Of a stretch of 64,000 nt of DNA, positions 15,670 to 23,978 are shown piece by piece. The position numbers and the translations under genes were made by a program. The notes below the pieces were generated by a model that worked only from the letters and a program-made list of their open reading frames with translations, made no database searches and was not told where the DNA came from. Source of the stretch: SG8-41 sp963802355 (GTDB lineage Bacteria; Pseudomonadota; Gammaproteobacteria; Burkholderiales; SG8-41); assembly GCA_963802355.1 (NCBI GenBank), contig CAWDIV010000013.1:186001-250000 (forward strand). Direction: 5' to 3'. Numbering within the stretch: position 1 is the first letter of the stretch; the number at the start of each line of letters is the position of its first letter.

Positions 15670-16188
15670 CTAGATCAGCCGCCCTTTGCGCACCCGGAAA
15701 CCGGCGGTCGGAATGCGTCCCAGTCCCTGGCCGCCGTGGGCATGGCAGATCGCGCACGCGAGTGCGTCTGCCGCGTCGGGACTGGGGTCTCCCGCGAGCT
15801 TGAGCAGGCGCCGCACCATGTCCTGAACCTGCTCCTTGCGTGCGTGGCCGTTGCCCACGACCGCCTGTTTTACCTGCAGCGCAGTGTACTCCGCGAGCGG
15901 GAGCCCGTGCAGCACGGCAGCGCAAATCGCGGTTCCGCGCGCCTGGCCGAGCGACAGCGTGCTCTGGGGATTCGCATTGACGAAAACTTTTTCGAGAGCG
16001 ACCTGCACCGGACCATGAGCCGCGATGACCTCGTTCAATCCATCGAGTATGGCCTTCAACCGCTGCGCAAGCTCGCCCTTCGGCGTCCTGATGCAGCCGC
16101 TCGCGACGTAATAGAGCTTTTGGCCGTTCTTGTCGAGTATGCCGAAGCCCGTGACGACGAGCCCCGGATCGATGCCGAGGATCCGCAC
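15670..16188 (-). CDS. ruvC: Holliday junction resolvase RuvC
   Basis: A 172-residue endonuclease that cuts junctions symmetrically. Acidic catalytic residues are in RILGIDPGL (first Asp), VALEKVFVN (Glu) and SPDAADALACAICH (two Asp). The frame is open to an ATG at 16236, but the extra 16 residues (TSASRISSIVSPNER) come mostly from a heptad array; the GTG at 16188 gives the family length and start. If the ATG is used instead, it overlaps the upstream S23 stop as ATGA. Confidence 0.95.
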   Translation of the reverse strand: MRILGIDPGLVVTGFGILDKNGQKLYYVASGCIRTPKGELAQRLKAILDGLNEVIAAHGPVQVALEKVFVNANPQSTLSLGQARGTAICAAVLHGLPLAEYTALQVKQAVVGNGHARKEQVQDMVRRLLKLAGDPSPDAADALACAICHAHGGQGLGRIPTAGFRVRKGRLI

Positions 16189-16200
16189 TCGCTCGTTGGG

Positions 16201-16235
16201 AGAGACGATAGACGAGATACGAGAGGCGGAGGTCA
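16201..16235. repeat. Heptad array (AGAGACG type), left bracket of S23 gene 2
   Basis: Units AGAGACG, ATAGACG, AGATACG, AGAGGCG, GAGGTCA with exact 7-bp spacing between ruvC and the second S23 gene. The S23 stop codon is in the last unit. The inverse is at 16604-16638. Confidence 0.9.
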
Positions 16236-16598
16236 TCTTGCAGCGCCTTTGCGACGCTCAGCGTTCATGAGACCGTTAATTAGGGCAAATACCCGGTCGG
16301 CCAGCGCTCGCACGCTGGCTGTGTCCCCTCCATATCCAAGCTCATGCGCGATAACCAAATGGGTTTCGAGTTCGGTCAGTGAGCCTCGAGCAATCGCCAG
16401 GAACTGTACCCGTTCTTTGACACCATTGCGACCGACGGCCTCTGCAATATTCGCGGGTACCGAGACAGCGGCCCGCCGCATTTGATTCGAAAGCCCAAAC
16501 TTTTCACTATCAGGAAACGGTGCGGTGAATCGATAAATCTCTTTCACCAGAACTATCGCTTGCTGCCACGCAATAAGATCATGGTGTTTTCGCTTCAC
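16233..16598 (-). CDS. Four helix bundle protein (S23 family), copy 2
   Basis: A second S23-type protein of 121 residues, clearly related to but distinct from copy 1 (HDLIAWQQAIVLVKEIYRF, FPDSEKFGLSNQMRRAAVS, VPANIAEAVGRNG, RGSLTELETHLVIAHELGYG). The start chosen is the GTG at 16598, which aligns with copy 1; longer frames reach into yebC. It is inserted between yebC and ruvC and bracketed by its own inverted heptad arrays of a different sequence from those around copy 1. Confidence 0.9.
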   Translation of the reverse strand: MKRKHHDLIAWQQAIVLVKEIYRFTAPFPDSEKFGLSNQMRRAAVSVPANIAEAVGRNGVKERVQFLAIARGSLTELETHLVIAHELGYGGDTASVRALADRVFALINGLMNAERRKGAAR

Positions 16599-16603
16599 TC
16601 GGC

Positions 16604-16638
16604 CGTCTCTCGTCTCTCGCCCGGCGCCTCTCGATGCA
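16604..16638. repeat. Heptad array (CGTCTCT type), right bracket of S23 gene 2
   Basis: Units CGTCTCT, CGTCTCT, CGCCCGG, CGCCTCT, CGATGCA. CGTCTCT is the exact reverse complement of the AGAGACG unit on the other side of the gene. It abuts the yebC stop at 16639. Confidence 0.9.
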
Positions 16639-17367
16639 TCACGACGGCTCCAAGACTGCCGTCGTGTGCACTTCCTGCACGTCGTCGATCGCTTCCAGGG
16701 CATCGAGCAGCTTCTGCATGCGCGCGGCTTCCTCGCCCTTCATCACGTTCTCGACGGTGGGTTTGAACGTCAGTTCGGCAAGCTCGGCCTTGAAGCCCGC
16801 CTTTTCCAGGGCGGCGCGGGCGGCGCCGAAATCATTGGGGGCAGTGATCACTTCGATGCTGCCGTCGTCGTTGGTGATGACATCGTCCGCACCCGCGTCA
16901 ATCGCGGCCTCCATCAGCTTCGCTTCGTCGGTGCCCGGCGCATACACGAGCTGCCCGCAATGCTTGAACAGGAATGCGACCGACCCGTCGGTGCCCAGGT
17001 TGCCGCCGGACTTGGTGAAGGCGTGGCGGACGTCGGCGACGGTGCGCGTCTTGTTGTCGGTCAGGCAATCCACCATCACCGCCGCGCCGTTTATGCCATA
17101 GCCTTCATAGCGCGCCTGCTCGTAATTCGCCCCTTCGAGACCGCCGGCGCCGCGCTTGATCGCGCGCTCGACGTTGTCCTTCGACATGTTGTTGCCGTAG
17201 GCCTTGTCCACCGCCAGGCGCAGCCGCGGGTTAGTGTCAGGATCGCCCCCGCCCAACCGCGCCGCGACGGTGATTTCCTTGATCAGGCGGGTAAAGATCT
17301 TCCCGCGCTTCGCGTCCTGGCGGTTCTTGCGATGCTGGGTGTTGGCCCATTTGCTGTGACCGGCCAT
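16639..17367 (-). CDS. yebC: YebC/PmpR-family regulatory protein
   Basis: A 242-residue cytoplasmic protein of the YebC/TACO1 family; members bind DNA or assist translation of difficult motifs. The start chosen is the ATG at 17367, giving the universal MAGHSKWANTQHRK N-terminus; the frame is open further upstream without support. The domain DVRHAFTKSGGNLGTDGSVAF is intact. It sits next to ruvC, as in many proteobacteria. Confidence 0.95.
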   Translation of the reverse strand: MAGHSKWANTQHRKNRQDAKRGKIFTRLIKEITVAARLGGGDPDTNPRLRLAVDKAYGNNMSKDNVERAIKRGAGGLEGANYEQARYEGYGINGAAVMVDCLTDNKTRTVADVRHAFTKSGGNLGTDGSVAFLFKHCGQLVYAPGTDEAKLMEAAIDAGADDVITNDDGSIEVITAPNDFGAARAALEKAGFKAELAELTFKPTVENVMKGEEAARMQKLLDALEAIDDVQEVHTTAVLEPS

Positions 17368-17496
17368 CAGAGAATTCCGGAAAACCGCAAAAACATCGAA
17401 TAACTCGTTAGAATTACTTTGAGGCTGATGTAGGGGAGCATGAGGGAGTATCACCCCTCGTTCCCTCAATCGAAAATTTTAACACGCGAGCGCCCC

Positions 17497-18990
17497 ATGC
17501 CAGAACCGCTGCTCGTGGCGAAAGCCGATTCCGAGCTGTATCTCCTGCCGCAATACGCCAACCGTCATGGACTCGTTGCCGGCGCCACCGGCACCGGCAA
17601 GACGGTGACCCTCCAGCGCATCGCGGAGGGGCTCTCGCGTATCGGCGTGCCGGTGTTCATGGCCGACGTCAAGGGCGATCTCGCCGGCATGAGCCAGGCG
17701 GGAGAACCCAAAGGTAAGATCAAGGAGCGCATCGAACAATTGAAAGTGGACATCGCGCTCGAGGCGTGTCCGGTCGTGCTGTGGGACGCGTTCGGTGCGC
17801 AGGGCCATCCGGTGCGCACGACGGTTTCCGAAATGGGGCCGCTGCTGCTCTCCCGCATGCTGGGGCTCAACGAGACGCAGGCCGGCGTCCTCACGCTGAC
17901 CTTCAAAATCGCCGACGACAACGGGCTGCTGCTCCTCGATCTCAAGGACCTGCGCGCGATGCTCGCGCACGTCGGTGAAAACGCCAAGAGCTTCACGACG
18001 CAGTACGGCAACATCTCGGCAGCTTCCGTCGGCGCGATCCAGCGCGGGCTGCTCGCGCTCGAGCAGCAGGGCGGCGACAAGTTCTTCGGCGAGCCCGCGC
18101 TCAACATCGCCGACCTCATCCAGACCGACGCGAAAGGGCGCGGCATGGTCAACATCCTCGCCGCCGACAAGCTGATGAGCTCGCCCAAGCTCTATTCCAC
18201 GATGCTCTTGTGGCTTCTGTCGGAGCTCTTCGAGGAGCTGCCGGAAGTGGGCGATCCGGAGCAGCCCAAGCTCGCGTTCTTCTTCGACGAGGCGCATCTG
18301 ATGTTCGCCGACGCTCCGCAGGCGTTGCAGGAGAAAGTCGAGCAGGTCGTGCGGTTGGTTCGCTCGAAAGGGGTGGGCGTCTACTTCGTCACGCAGAATC
18401 CGCTCGATATTCCCGATACCGTGCTGGGGCAGCTCGGCAACCGCGTGCAGCATGCGCTGCGCGCCTTCACTCCGCGCGACCAGAAGGCGGTAAAGTCCGC
18501 CGCCACGACACTGCGCGCCAATCCCAAGCTCGACGTCGAGGCCGCGATCACGGAGCTCGAGGTGGGTGAAGCGCTGGTGTCGCTGCTCGACGAAAAGGGC
18601 CGGCCCTCCATTGTAGAACGCGCTTTCGTCGTGCCGCCGGGCAGCCGCGTCGGGCCAATCACCGCGCCGGAGCGCGCGGCCATCATGAAATCCTCGACGC
18701 TCGCTGGCACCTACGATAAGACCGAGGACCGCGAATCGGCCTACGAGAAGCTCACCCAACGAGTGACCGAAAAGGCGCCGGCGACGGCGCAACCGGCGGC
18801 GGCAAGCGGCGGACTCTTCGGTGCACTGGGCGACATCCTCGGCGGCTCGACTGGCCCTCGCGGCGGAAAGCGGGAGGGCGCCGTCGAGGCGGCGGCGAAG
18901 AGCGCGGCACGAGCGATCGGCTCGCAGGTGGGTCGTGAAATAGTGAGAGGAGTCTTAGGCAGCATTCTCGGTGGCGGCAGGCGGCGGTGA
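17497..18990 (+). CDS. HerA-like ATPase, DUF853 family (YjgR-like)
   Basis: A 497-residue cytoplasmic ATPase. Walker A GATGTGKT lies at 29-36, Walker B in LAFFFDEAHLMF near residue 265, and an arginine-finger region follows (GNRVQHALRAFTPRDQKAV). The C-terminus is low-complexity (Gly/Ala, ending GGGRRR). Family members resemble HerA/FtsK hexameric translocases, but a precise job is not established. The frame extends upstream to 17440; ATG 17497 gives the family start. It diverges from yebC and overlaps the next gene by 4 bases. Confidence 0.88.
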   Translation: MPEPLLVAKADSELYLLPQYANRHGLVAGATGTGKTVTLQRIAEGLSRIGVPVFMADVKGDLAGMSQAGEPKGKIKERIEQLKVDIALEACPVVLWDAFGAQGHPVRTTVSEMGPLLLSRMLGLNETQAGVLTLTFKIADDNGLLLLDLKDLRAMLAHVGENAKSFTTQYGNISAASVGAIQRGLLALEQQGGDKFFGEPALNIADLIQTDAKGRGMVNILAADKLMSSPKLYSTMLLWLLSELFEELPEVGDPEQPKLAFFFDEAHLMFADAPQALQEKVEQVVRLVRSKGVGVYFVTQNPLDIPDTVLGQLGNRVQHALRAFTPRDQKAVKSAATTLRANPKLDVEAAITELEVGEALVSLLDEKGRPSIVERAFVVPPGSRVGPITAPERAAIMKSSTLAGTYDKTEDRESAYEKLTQRVTEKAPATAQPAAASGGLFGALGDILGGSTGPRGGKREGAVEAAAKSAARAIGSQVGREIVRGVLGSILGGGRRR

Positions 18991-19916
18991 GCCGCCCGCC
19001 ATCCCGCGCCTACTTCGCCGCTGGATTGCTGCTCGCCGTCGGCGGCGTAATTTGCTTCTCGATCCGGCCGATTTTCATCAAGCTCGCCTACGCCCACGTC
19101 GTCGATCCCGTCACCCTGCTCGCGCTGCGCATGATCTTCTCCCTGCCGTTCTTCCTGGGGGCGGCGATCTGGATACGCAGCGGCGCGGACCATCGGCCGC
19201 TGGCGGGCCGCGATCTTGCGGCGGTCTGCGCGCTCGGCCTCTTGAGCTACTACGGAGCAAGCTTTCTCGATTTCCTGGCGCTGCAGTACATTTCCGCCGG
19301 GCTCGGGCGGCTGCTGCTCTTCATTTATCCCACGATCGTGGTGGTGCTCTCCGCGCTCGTATTCGGCAGACATGTTGGGGGGCGGGAAATTGCGGCCCTC
19401 GCCCTGACTTATGGCGGGCTGGCGCTGGTGTTCGCGCATACGGTGGATGCGGGACCGGGCAACTTCTGGCTGGGCGCGGTACTCGCATTTGCCAGCGCCG
19501 TTTGCTACGCGGTGTATCTCGTGGCGGGAGCCGAAATCGTCGTGCGCGTCGGATCGGTGCGCTACACCGCCTACGCGATGACCGCGGCGAGCGTCGCCTG
19601 CATCCTGCAATTCCTCCTGCTGCGCCCGCTCGGCGCGCTCGACCTGCCGGCGCCGGTGTATCTCTACGCGATCGGTATGGCGGTCGTGAGCACGGCCATA
19701 CCGGTTTTCATGACTTCGGAAGCGCTGCGCCGCGTGGGCGCGAACACGGTCGCAATCGTCGGCGCGCTGGGCCCGGTCACGACCATCGCCTTCGGCTACC
19801 TGGGACTCGACGAAGTCATGACGCCGCTGCAGATTCTGGGCTCGGCGCTGGTGCTGATCGGCGTTGTCGTGATCAGTCTCAAACCAGAAGCGCGGCCGTT
19901 GAATCGAAATATGTGA
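18987..19916 (+). CDS. EamA/DMT-family permease
   Basis: A 309-residue inner-membrane protein with about ten helices arranged as two EamA repeats (about 10-145 and 158-300). Members export metabolites or amino acids; the substrate cannot be read from sequence. It starts at a GTG that overlaps the stop of the ATPase gene (GTGA), so the two are translationally coupled. Confidence 0.85.
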   Translation: MSRPPSRAYFAAGLLLAVGGVICFSIRPIFIKLAYAHVVDPVTLLALRMIFSLPFFLGAAIWIRSGADHRPLAGRDLAAVCALGLLSYYGASFLDFLALQYISAGLGRLLLFIYPTIVVVLSALVFGRHVGGREIAALALTYGGLALVFAHTVDAGPGNFWLGAVLAFASAVCYAVYLVAGAEIVVRVGSVRYTAYAMTAASVACILQFLLLRPLGALDLPAPVYLYAIGMAVVSTAIPVFMTSEALRRVGANTVAIVGALGPVTTIAFGYLGLDEVMTPLQILGSALVLIGVVVISLKPEARPLNRNM

Positions 19917-19983
19917 GGCGAAGTTCGAACTATTTCTCTTGATTACGCTCCAACTATGCCGCAAAATTTCGAAACGTATTTTT

Positions 19984-20988
19984 TTGACGAGGACGGAAAC
20001 AGAGATCGACACCAACCAGCCGCCACGCGCTGAATCGCGCACGCCGGTCCGCATCGTCGGCGTTGCCTGCGGATACGGCGCACCCGACCCGCGCTGCGCC
20101 GAAGGACCGGACGCGCTGCGCAGGCAAGGACTGGTTTCCCATCTGCAGCATGCCGGCCTGGACGCGGCGTGGAGCGCCTCCATTTACGCTCCGGCCGGCG
20201 ACGACCCCTCCGCTGCGATAGTAAAAATAGCCGGGCGCCTTGCGCGCCACACCGAAGAGCTGGCTGCACGCGGCCGATTGCCGGTCGTGTTGGGCGGCGA
20301 TCATTCCTGCGCGATCGGCACCTGGAAGGGCGTCGCGCGCGCCATGAGCGCGCGCGGGGCGCTGGGCCTGATCTGGATCGACGCGCACATGGATGCGCAT
20401 ACCCCGAGCACCACCCCGAGCGGGAAGCTGCATGGAATGCCGCTCGCCTGCCTCCTGGGACATGGCGATCCCCGCCTGACTGCAATCGCAGGCGGTGAGC
20501 GGCTCGATCCGCGGCGCGTATGCCTGATCGGCGTCCGCAGCTTCGAAACCGGCGAGGCGGCCCTGCTGCGACGGCTCGGCGTCCGCGTCTTTTTTATGCA
20601 CGAAGTGAGACGCCGCGGCCTGGCAGCGGTCATGAGCGACGCGGTCGCGATTGCACGCGGAAAAGACGGCTGTTACGGCATATCGCTCGATCTCGACGCG
20701 CTCGATCCGCGAGATGCGCCGGGTGTCGGCTCGCCCGTTGCGGGCGGTATAAGGTTCCGGGAGTTGAGCCAATCCCTGTTGCGGTTCGGCCGGGATCCTG
20801 CGCTCGCAGGGCTGGAGATCGTCGAATACAACCCCTATCGCGATCGGCACGGCGCAACCGCCCGTCTGGCGGGCGATGCTATCCGGGCGCTGCTTGCGCC
20901 GCGCACGCTCCACTCTGCCGCGCCCGCACCGGAGACTTCCAACGACGACTGTTACGGGTGCAACCCCGGCCGTCGACGCGCGGCATAA
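19984..20988 (+). CDS. Arginase-family ureohydrolase
   Basis: A metal-dependent enzyme of the arginase/agmatinase fold. Manganese-binding motifs are all present: GGDHSCAIGTW, WIDAHMDAHTPSTTPSG and SLDLDALDP, with EIVEYNP near the end. The wide HTP loop and length fit arginase (arginine to ornithine and urea) better than agmatinase. The start is unsure: TTG at 19984 is given, a longer frame opens at TTG 19939, and there is no good ATG. The C-terminus ends in a cysteine pair (CYGC) not typical of the family. Confidence 0.82.
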   Translation: MTRTETEIDTNQPPRAESRTPVRIVGVACGYGAPDPRCAEGPDALRRQGLVSHLQHAGLDAAWSASIYAPAGDDPSAAIVKIAGRLARHTEELAARGRLPVVLGGDHSCAIGTWKGVARAMSARGALGLIWIDAHMDAHTPSTTPSGKLHGMPLACLLGHGDPRLTAIAGGERLDPRRVCLIGVRSFETGEAALLRRLGVRVFFMHEVRRRGLAAVMSDAVAIARGKDGCYGISLDLDALDPRDAPGVGSPVAGGIRFRELSQSLLRFGRDPALAGLEIVEYNPYRDRHGATARLAGDAIRALLAPRTLHSAAPAPETSNDDCYGCNPGRRRAA

Positions 20989-20993
20989 CATCG

Positions 20994-21014
20994 CGGTAAG
21001 CGGTAAGCGGTCAG
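20994..21014. repeat. Heptad array (CGGTAAG type) between arginase and cupin genes
   Basis: Units CGGTAAG, CGGTAAG, CGGTCAG span the short gap between two convergent genes and include the cupin stop codon. Confidence 0.7.
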
Positions 21015-21490
21015 TAGGGCGTTCCGTCCTTGCGCGTGAAGCGTCGCCCTTGCGGCGTCGAGACGGCTGAGAGATCCGCGTCAGGATACGTGACTTCATC
21101 CGCCGGGTCGCGGTCGCCGACTTCGAGATACACGGCGTCGCGGCCGGTACGATTGACGAGATGGTGGCCGTCCGCCTTGCCCGCGGGAAAGCCGGCGCAC
21201 ATGCCCGCCGTCAGCGCCTGTTCTCCCGCGTCGGTCACCAGCATGAGCTCCCCGCTCAACACATAGATGAATTCGTCCTCGCGGGAATGCCAATGCCGCA
21301 GGGCGGAGTGCGCGCCCGGCTTGAGGGTAGTCACGTTGACGCCGAAGTGCTTGAGCCCCAATGCATCTCCGAGCCTGCGCTTCGCGCGCCCCGCTACCGC
21401 TCCCTTGAACGCATCGGGATATGCCGACCCTTCAATGGACTTCACTTCTGCCGGATCGAGCGCGGGTAGTCTCAAGCGGTTCGCTGGCAT
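21011..21490 (-). CDS. Cupin-domain protein
   Basis: A 159-residue single-domain cupin. The metal-binding motif HWHSREDEFIYVLSGE (two His, one Glu) and a later His in DGHHLVNRT complete the usual site. Such proteins often bind sugars or act as small isomerases or oxygenases; the substrate is unknown. It is a single gene convergent with the arginase. Confidence 0.82.
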   Translation of the reverse strand: MPANRLRLPALDPAEVKSIEGSAYPDAFKGAVAGRAKRRLGDALGLKHFGVNVTTLKPGAHSALRHWHSREDEFIYVLSGELMLVTDAGEQALTAGMCAGFPAGKADGHHLVNRTGRDAVYLEVGDRDPADEVTYPDADLSAVSTPQGRRFTRKDGTPY

Positions 21491-21582
21491 GGCCGTTCCC
21501 CCTTAAACGAGCGGTGGAATTCTAACCCTGGGGGGACGGTCTAACCGACCACGCCCGTAGGTTACTCTAAGAAGCCGTATCA

Positions 21583-21656
21583 AAATGAAGGATACGGCCC
21601 CCGATGGAGGGGAGCATGAGGGGAGAGCGGTAGCGAGGGGCCATCCCCTCATATTG
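21583..21656. repeat. Dispersed hairpin repeat (gggagcatgaggggagagcg type), copy 2
   Basis: It shares the tatcaaaatga start and the agcat(g/c)aggggagagcg(g/a)tagcgagg core with 6310-6360. atgagggga pairs with tcccctcat to close a stem. It lies between the cupin gene and DUF1840. Confidence 0.6.
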
Positions 21657-21683
21657 TTACCAACTCTAAGGAAAGGACGAATC

Positions 21684-22016
21684 GTGCTAGTGAAGTTTCG
21701 AAGTGACGCCGGCGATATCGTCATGTTCGGCGACGTGGCCGAGACCCTGCTCAAGATGATGGGCCAGAGCGGTGCATTGCCCGGCGCCCTGGTAGCAAAA
21801 GACGTGCCCGCAGCGCTCGAGCGGCTGAAACGCGGCGCCGCCGTTCAACCCGGGCCGGACCCGGCCGACGCCGAATCGGGTGACGCGGAAGGTAAAGTCT
21901 CCCTGAAGCAACGCGCGTTTCCCCTGGTCGAGCTATTGGGCCGCTGCGTGCAGAAGAACTGCGATGTCATGTGGGAGCAGGACCGGCCGATGTTCCCGGG
22001 GAAAGCGTCCCGCTGA
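21684..22016 (+). CDS. DUF1840 domain protein
   Basis: A 110-residue cytoplasmic protein starting at a GTG preceded by AAGGAAAGGA. The opening MLVKFRSDAGDIVMFGDVAE and the tail FPLVELLGRCVQKNCDVMWE are typical of the DUF1840 family, common in betaproteobacteria and functionally uncharacterised. Its 3' end overlaps the convergent ankyrin gene by 50 bases. Confidence 0.85.
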   Translation: MLVKFRSDAGDIVMFGDVAETLLKMMGQSGALPGALVAKDVPAALERLKRGAAVQPGPDPADAESGDAEGKVSLKQRAFPLVELLGRCVQKNCDVMWEQDRPMFPGKASR

Positions 22017-22881
22017 GCGCGCGCCATCGGCGTAATCCCGTGGGTGGGAACGGCCGCCAGGTCCGTCTGACCCTGCGCAAATAAGACGCCGCACAGCAGC
22101 GTTTTAGTGGCTTTGACACCTCGGCGAAAGCTTCGCCGGGAGCAAGGGCTTCGGCGCAGGCCAGGGCCTGGGCGAGATTGCCATGCCGGTACTTGAGGGC
22201 GAGTTCCCTCGCCGTCAGCCCGTCTTTCACTCTGATGCGCGGATCGGCGCCCGCCCTGAGCAACGTCACCGCCAGATTCAGATGGCCCATCATCGAAGCC
22301 ATCATGAGCGGGGTATTGACGTAGCTCACGCCATTCACCGCGTCGGCGTCCACCCGCGCCCCACGCTCCAGCAGGTAACGCACGGTACGCTCGCGCCCCT
22401 GATAGGCGGCATAAGCAAGCGGCGTGTAATGGTAAGCCTCGTTTTCCAGACTCGCGCCCGCGGCGATCAGGAGCCGGACGGCGGCTTCGTGACGCTCGAT
22501 CGACGATGCGCTCGGCCCGCTTTGGTCGTGAAAGTACGCGGCCAGCATCATCGATGTCTCACCGGCAGGAGTCCGGGCATTGAGGTCGGCGCGAGCCGAG
22601 ATCAGGTAGCGCAGCACGTTCAAAGATGCGGACCGCGCGGCGATGGTAATTAAGGGGGTTCCTTCCATGTAGACCGGCGCCGGGATCCGCTGATCGACGC
22701 TCACCGCCCCCGAGGCGACCATTTCCCGTACGTAGCCGGCATCGTCCGCGTCGATGGCGTTCAGCAGTCGGATCGGATCGAACGCGCGCGAACCGATGTG
22801 CTGCCCGGCGCAGCCCATCAATATGGATAGAAAAAATACACCGAGCGCCGGCCCAACGGCTGTTACGAGATTTCTCCCCAT
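21967..22881 (-). CDS. Ankyrin-repeat lipoprotein
   Basis: A 304-residue exported protein with a lipobox-like LMGC (Cys23) and at least four ankyrin repeats between about residues 70 and 240 (GTPLITIAARSASLNVLRYL, YTPLAYAAYQGRERTVRYLL, NTPLMMASMMGHLNLAVTLL, GLTARELALKYRHGNLAQAL). It probably sits in an envelope membrane as a protein-binding scaffold. The Arg/Trp/Pro-rich last 45 residues look less natural and overlap the DUF1840 gene, so the true end may be earlier, with a frameshift. Confidence 0.78.
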   Translation of the reverse strand: MGRNLVTAVGPALGVFFLSILMGCAGQHIGSRAFDPIRLLNAIDADDAGYVREMVASGAVSVDQRIPAPVYMEGTPLITIAARSASLNVLRYLISARADLNARTPAGETSMMLAAYFHDQSGPSASSIERHEAAVRLLIAAGASLENEAYHYTPLAYAAYQGRERTVRYLLERGARVDADAVNGVSYVNTPLMMASMMGHLNLAVTLLRAGADPRIRVKDGLTARELALKYRHGNLAQALACAEALAPGEAFAEVSKPLKRCCAASYLRRVRRTWRPFPPTGLRRWRALSGTLSPGTSAGPAPT

Positions 22882-22927
22882 CTCCTCCTCCCCCTTGTTC
22901 TAATGGAGTATAACTCGCGGGAAGGAC

Positions 22928-23029
22928 CTCGCGAATCTGCAGGAAGGGCCCGATCGAGGCCCGCAAAGACTTCCTCGTCGACTCGTTGCTTCGCGAAGGA
23001 ACCCTCGCGAATCTGCAGGAAGAGGCCCG
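22928..23029. repeat. Direct repeat of about 25 bp downstream of the ychF remnant
   Basis: ctcgcgaatctgcaggaag followed by (a)ggcccg occurs at 22928-22952 and 23004-23029. A related copy (ggcgaaattgcaggaaggg then gcccg) lies between ftsE and ftsX near 41597. It replaces the expected ychF coding sequence. Confidence 0.6.
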
Positions 23030-23034
23030 TTCGG

Positions 23035-23122
23035 GTGGCCGCGATGCCGGCCTTCGTAAGCGCGTTGAACAGGGTGGACTTGCCCACGTTCGGCAGCCCA
23101 CGATGCCGCATCTCAAGCTCAT
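23035..23122 (-). pseudogene. ychF: YchF (OLA1) GTPase, 5' remnant
   Basis: Only the first 29 codons of this universally conserved GTPase remain: MSLRCGIVG, then in the next frame LPNVGKSTLFNALTKAGIAA (the P-loop). A missing C in GGGC-TGCCG shifts the frame after residue 9, and homology ends after the P-loop, where direct repeats and the ankyrin gene begin. Its ATG overlaps the restored pth stop (ATGA), the usual pth-ychF arrangement. A full copy could exist elsewhere. Confidence 0.8.
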
Positions 23123-23207
23123 TTCTTGCGCGCGGGGTCGGTGCCTGGCAGGAATTTCTTGAGTAGGGAGTTGAGCGTGCCTTTTCTTTCGGCTTGCGCG
23201 GGCTCCT

Positions 23208-23957
23208 CTACTTTTTGGCTCCCTTCGGCTTTCTGTGCTTCCGCTTGCTCGATTTTTTCGACCTTGTCACTTTTTCAGCTTTGCCGAATTGCGCGGTCTG
23301 CACGACCCCGAACTTTTCGATGCTGCTCGCTTTCTCAACCTGCCTCGCCGGCTCCGGCGTAGTAACCCGATCCGGCCGTGCGGACGCCGTTTCCTGCTCC
23401 TGGGTATGCAGCTTCAGCATCGCCCCTTGCAGGTCACCCGCCAGAACGAGCGGCATGACTTCGAGCGAACGCTCGATGGCTGCGTCGATTGCCGTGCGCT
23501 CGTCCGGGGCCGGCCGGTTCAGCACGAAATCGACGCCGGCCTGCCTGTCGGCGGGTCGGCCGATGCCGAGGCGCAGCCGCCAGTATTCATGCGATCCCAG
23601 GCGGGCCGAGATGTCCTTCAGCCCGTTATGGCCGGCAATGCCCCCGCCCTGCTTCAACTTGGCCGTCCCGGGCCGTAGATCCAGCTCGTCGTGGATGATG
23701 AGGATATCGGCGGGGGCGATCTTGAAGAAGCTCGCCATCATCTGCACCGGCCTGCCGCTCGAGTTCATGTAGCTTTGGGGTAGCATCAGCCAAGCGCCGC
23801 TCGCCTCGTGCCGCCCGACGAGCGCCTGGAATTTGCCGTCCTTGCGCAGCACCGTGCCGCTCTGTGCCGCCAGACGCTCGACGAGCCAAAAGCCAGCGTT
23901 GTGCCGCGTGGCCTGGTATTTGTCTCCCGGGTTGCCGAGTCCGACGACCAGCTTCAT
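23208..23957 (-). CDS. pth: Peptidyl-tRNA hydrolase with a frameshifted C-terminal extension
   Basis: Recycles peptidyl-tRNA released from ribosomes. The catalytic core (about 1-185) has Asn9 and His19 in GLGNPGDKYQATRHNAGF and the Asp in IIHDELDLRPG. The as-read product continues into a basic Lys/Arg/Ser tail and stops at 23208. One extra A in the AAAAA run near 23270 would instead read an acidic/Lys/Gln-rich tail ending in GTLNSLLKKFLPGTDPARKK at 23119, overlapping the ychF start as ATGA. The second version is probably native. Confidence 0.93.
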   Translation of the reverse strand: MKLVVGLGNPGDKYQATRHNAGFWLVERLAAQSGTVLRKDGKFQALVGRHEASGAWLMLPQSYMNSSGRPVQMMASFFKIAPADILIIHDELDLRPGTAKLKQGGGIAGHNGLKDISARLGSHEYWRLRLGIGRPADRQAGVDFVLNRPAPDERTAIDAAIERSLEVMPLVLAGDLQGAMLKLHTQEQETASARPDRVTTPEPARQVEKASSIEKFGVVQTAQFGKAEKVTRSKKSSKRKHRKPKGAKK

Positions 23958-23978
23958 ACAATTTTGAATTCTAGTTAA

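Noticed and set aside
14542..16638. S23 genes considered as part of a diversity-generating retroelement
   Set aside because: No reverse transcriptase, template repeat or variable repeat is visible in the window; only the Avd-like fold relation remains.
16633..17101. Plus-strand open frames opposite yebC
   Set aside because: Antisense of a strongly conserved gene.
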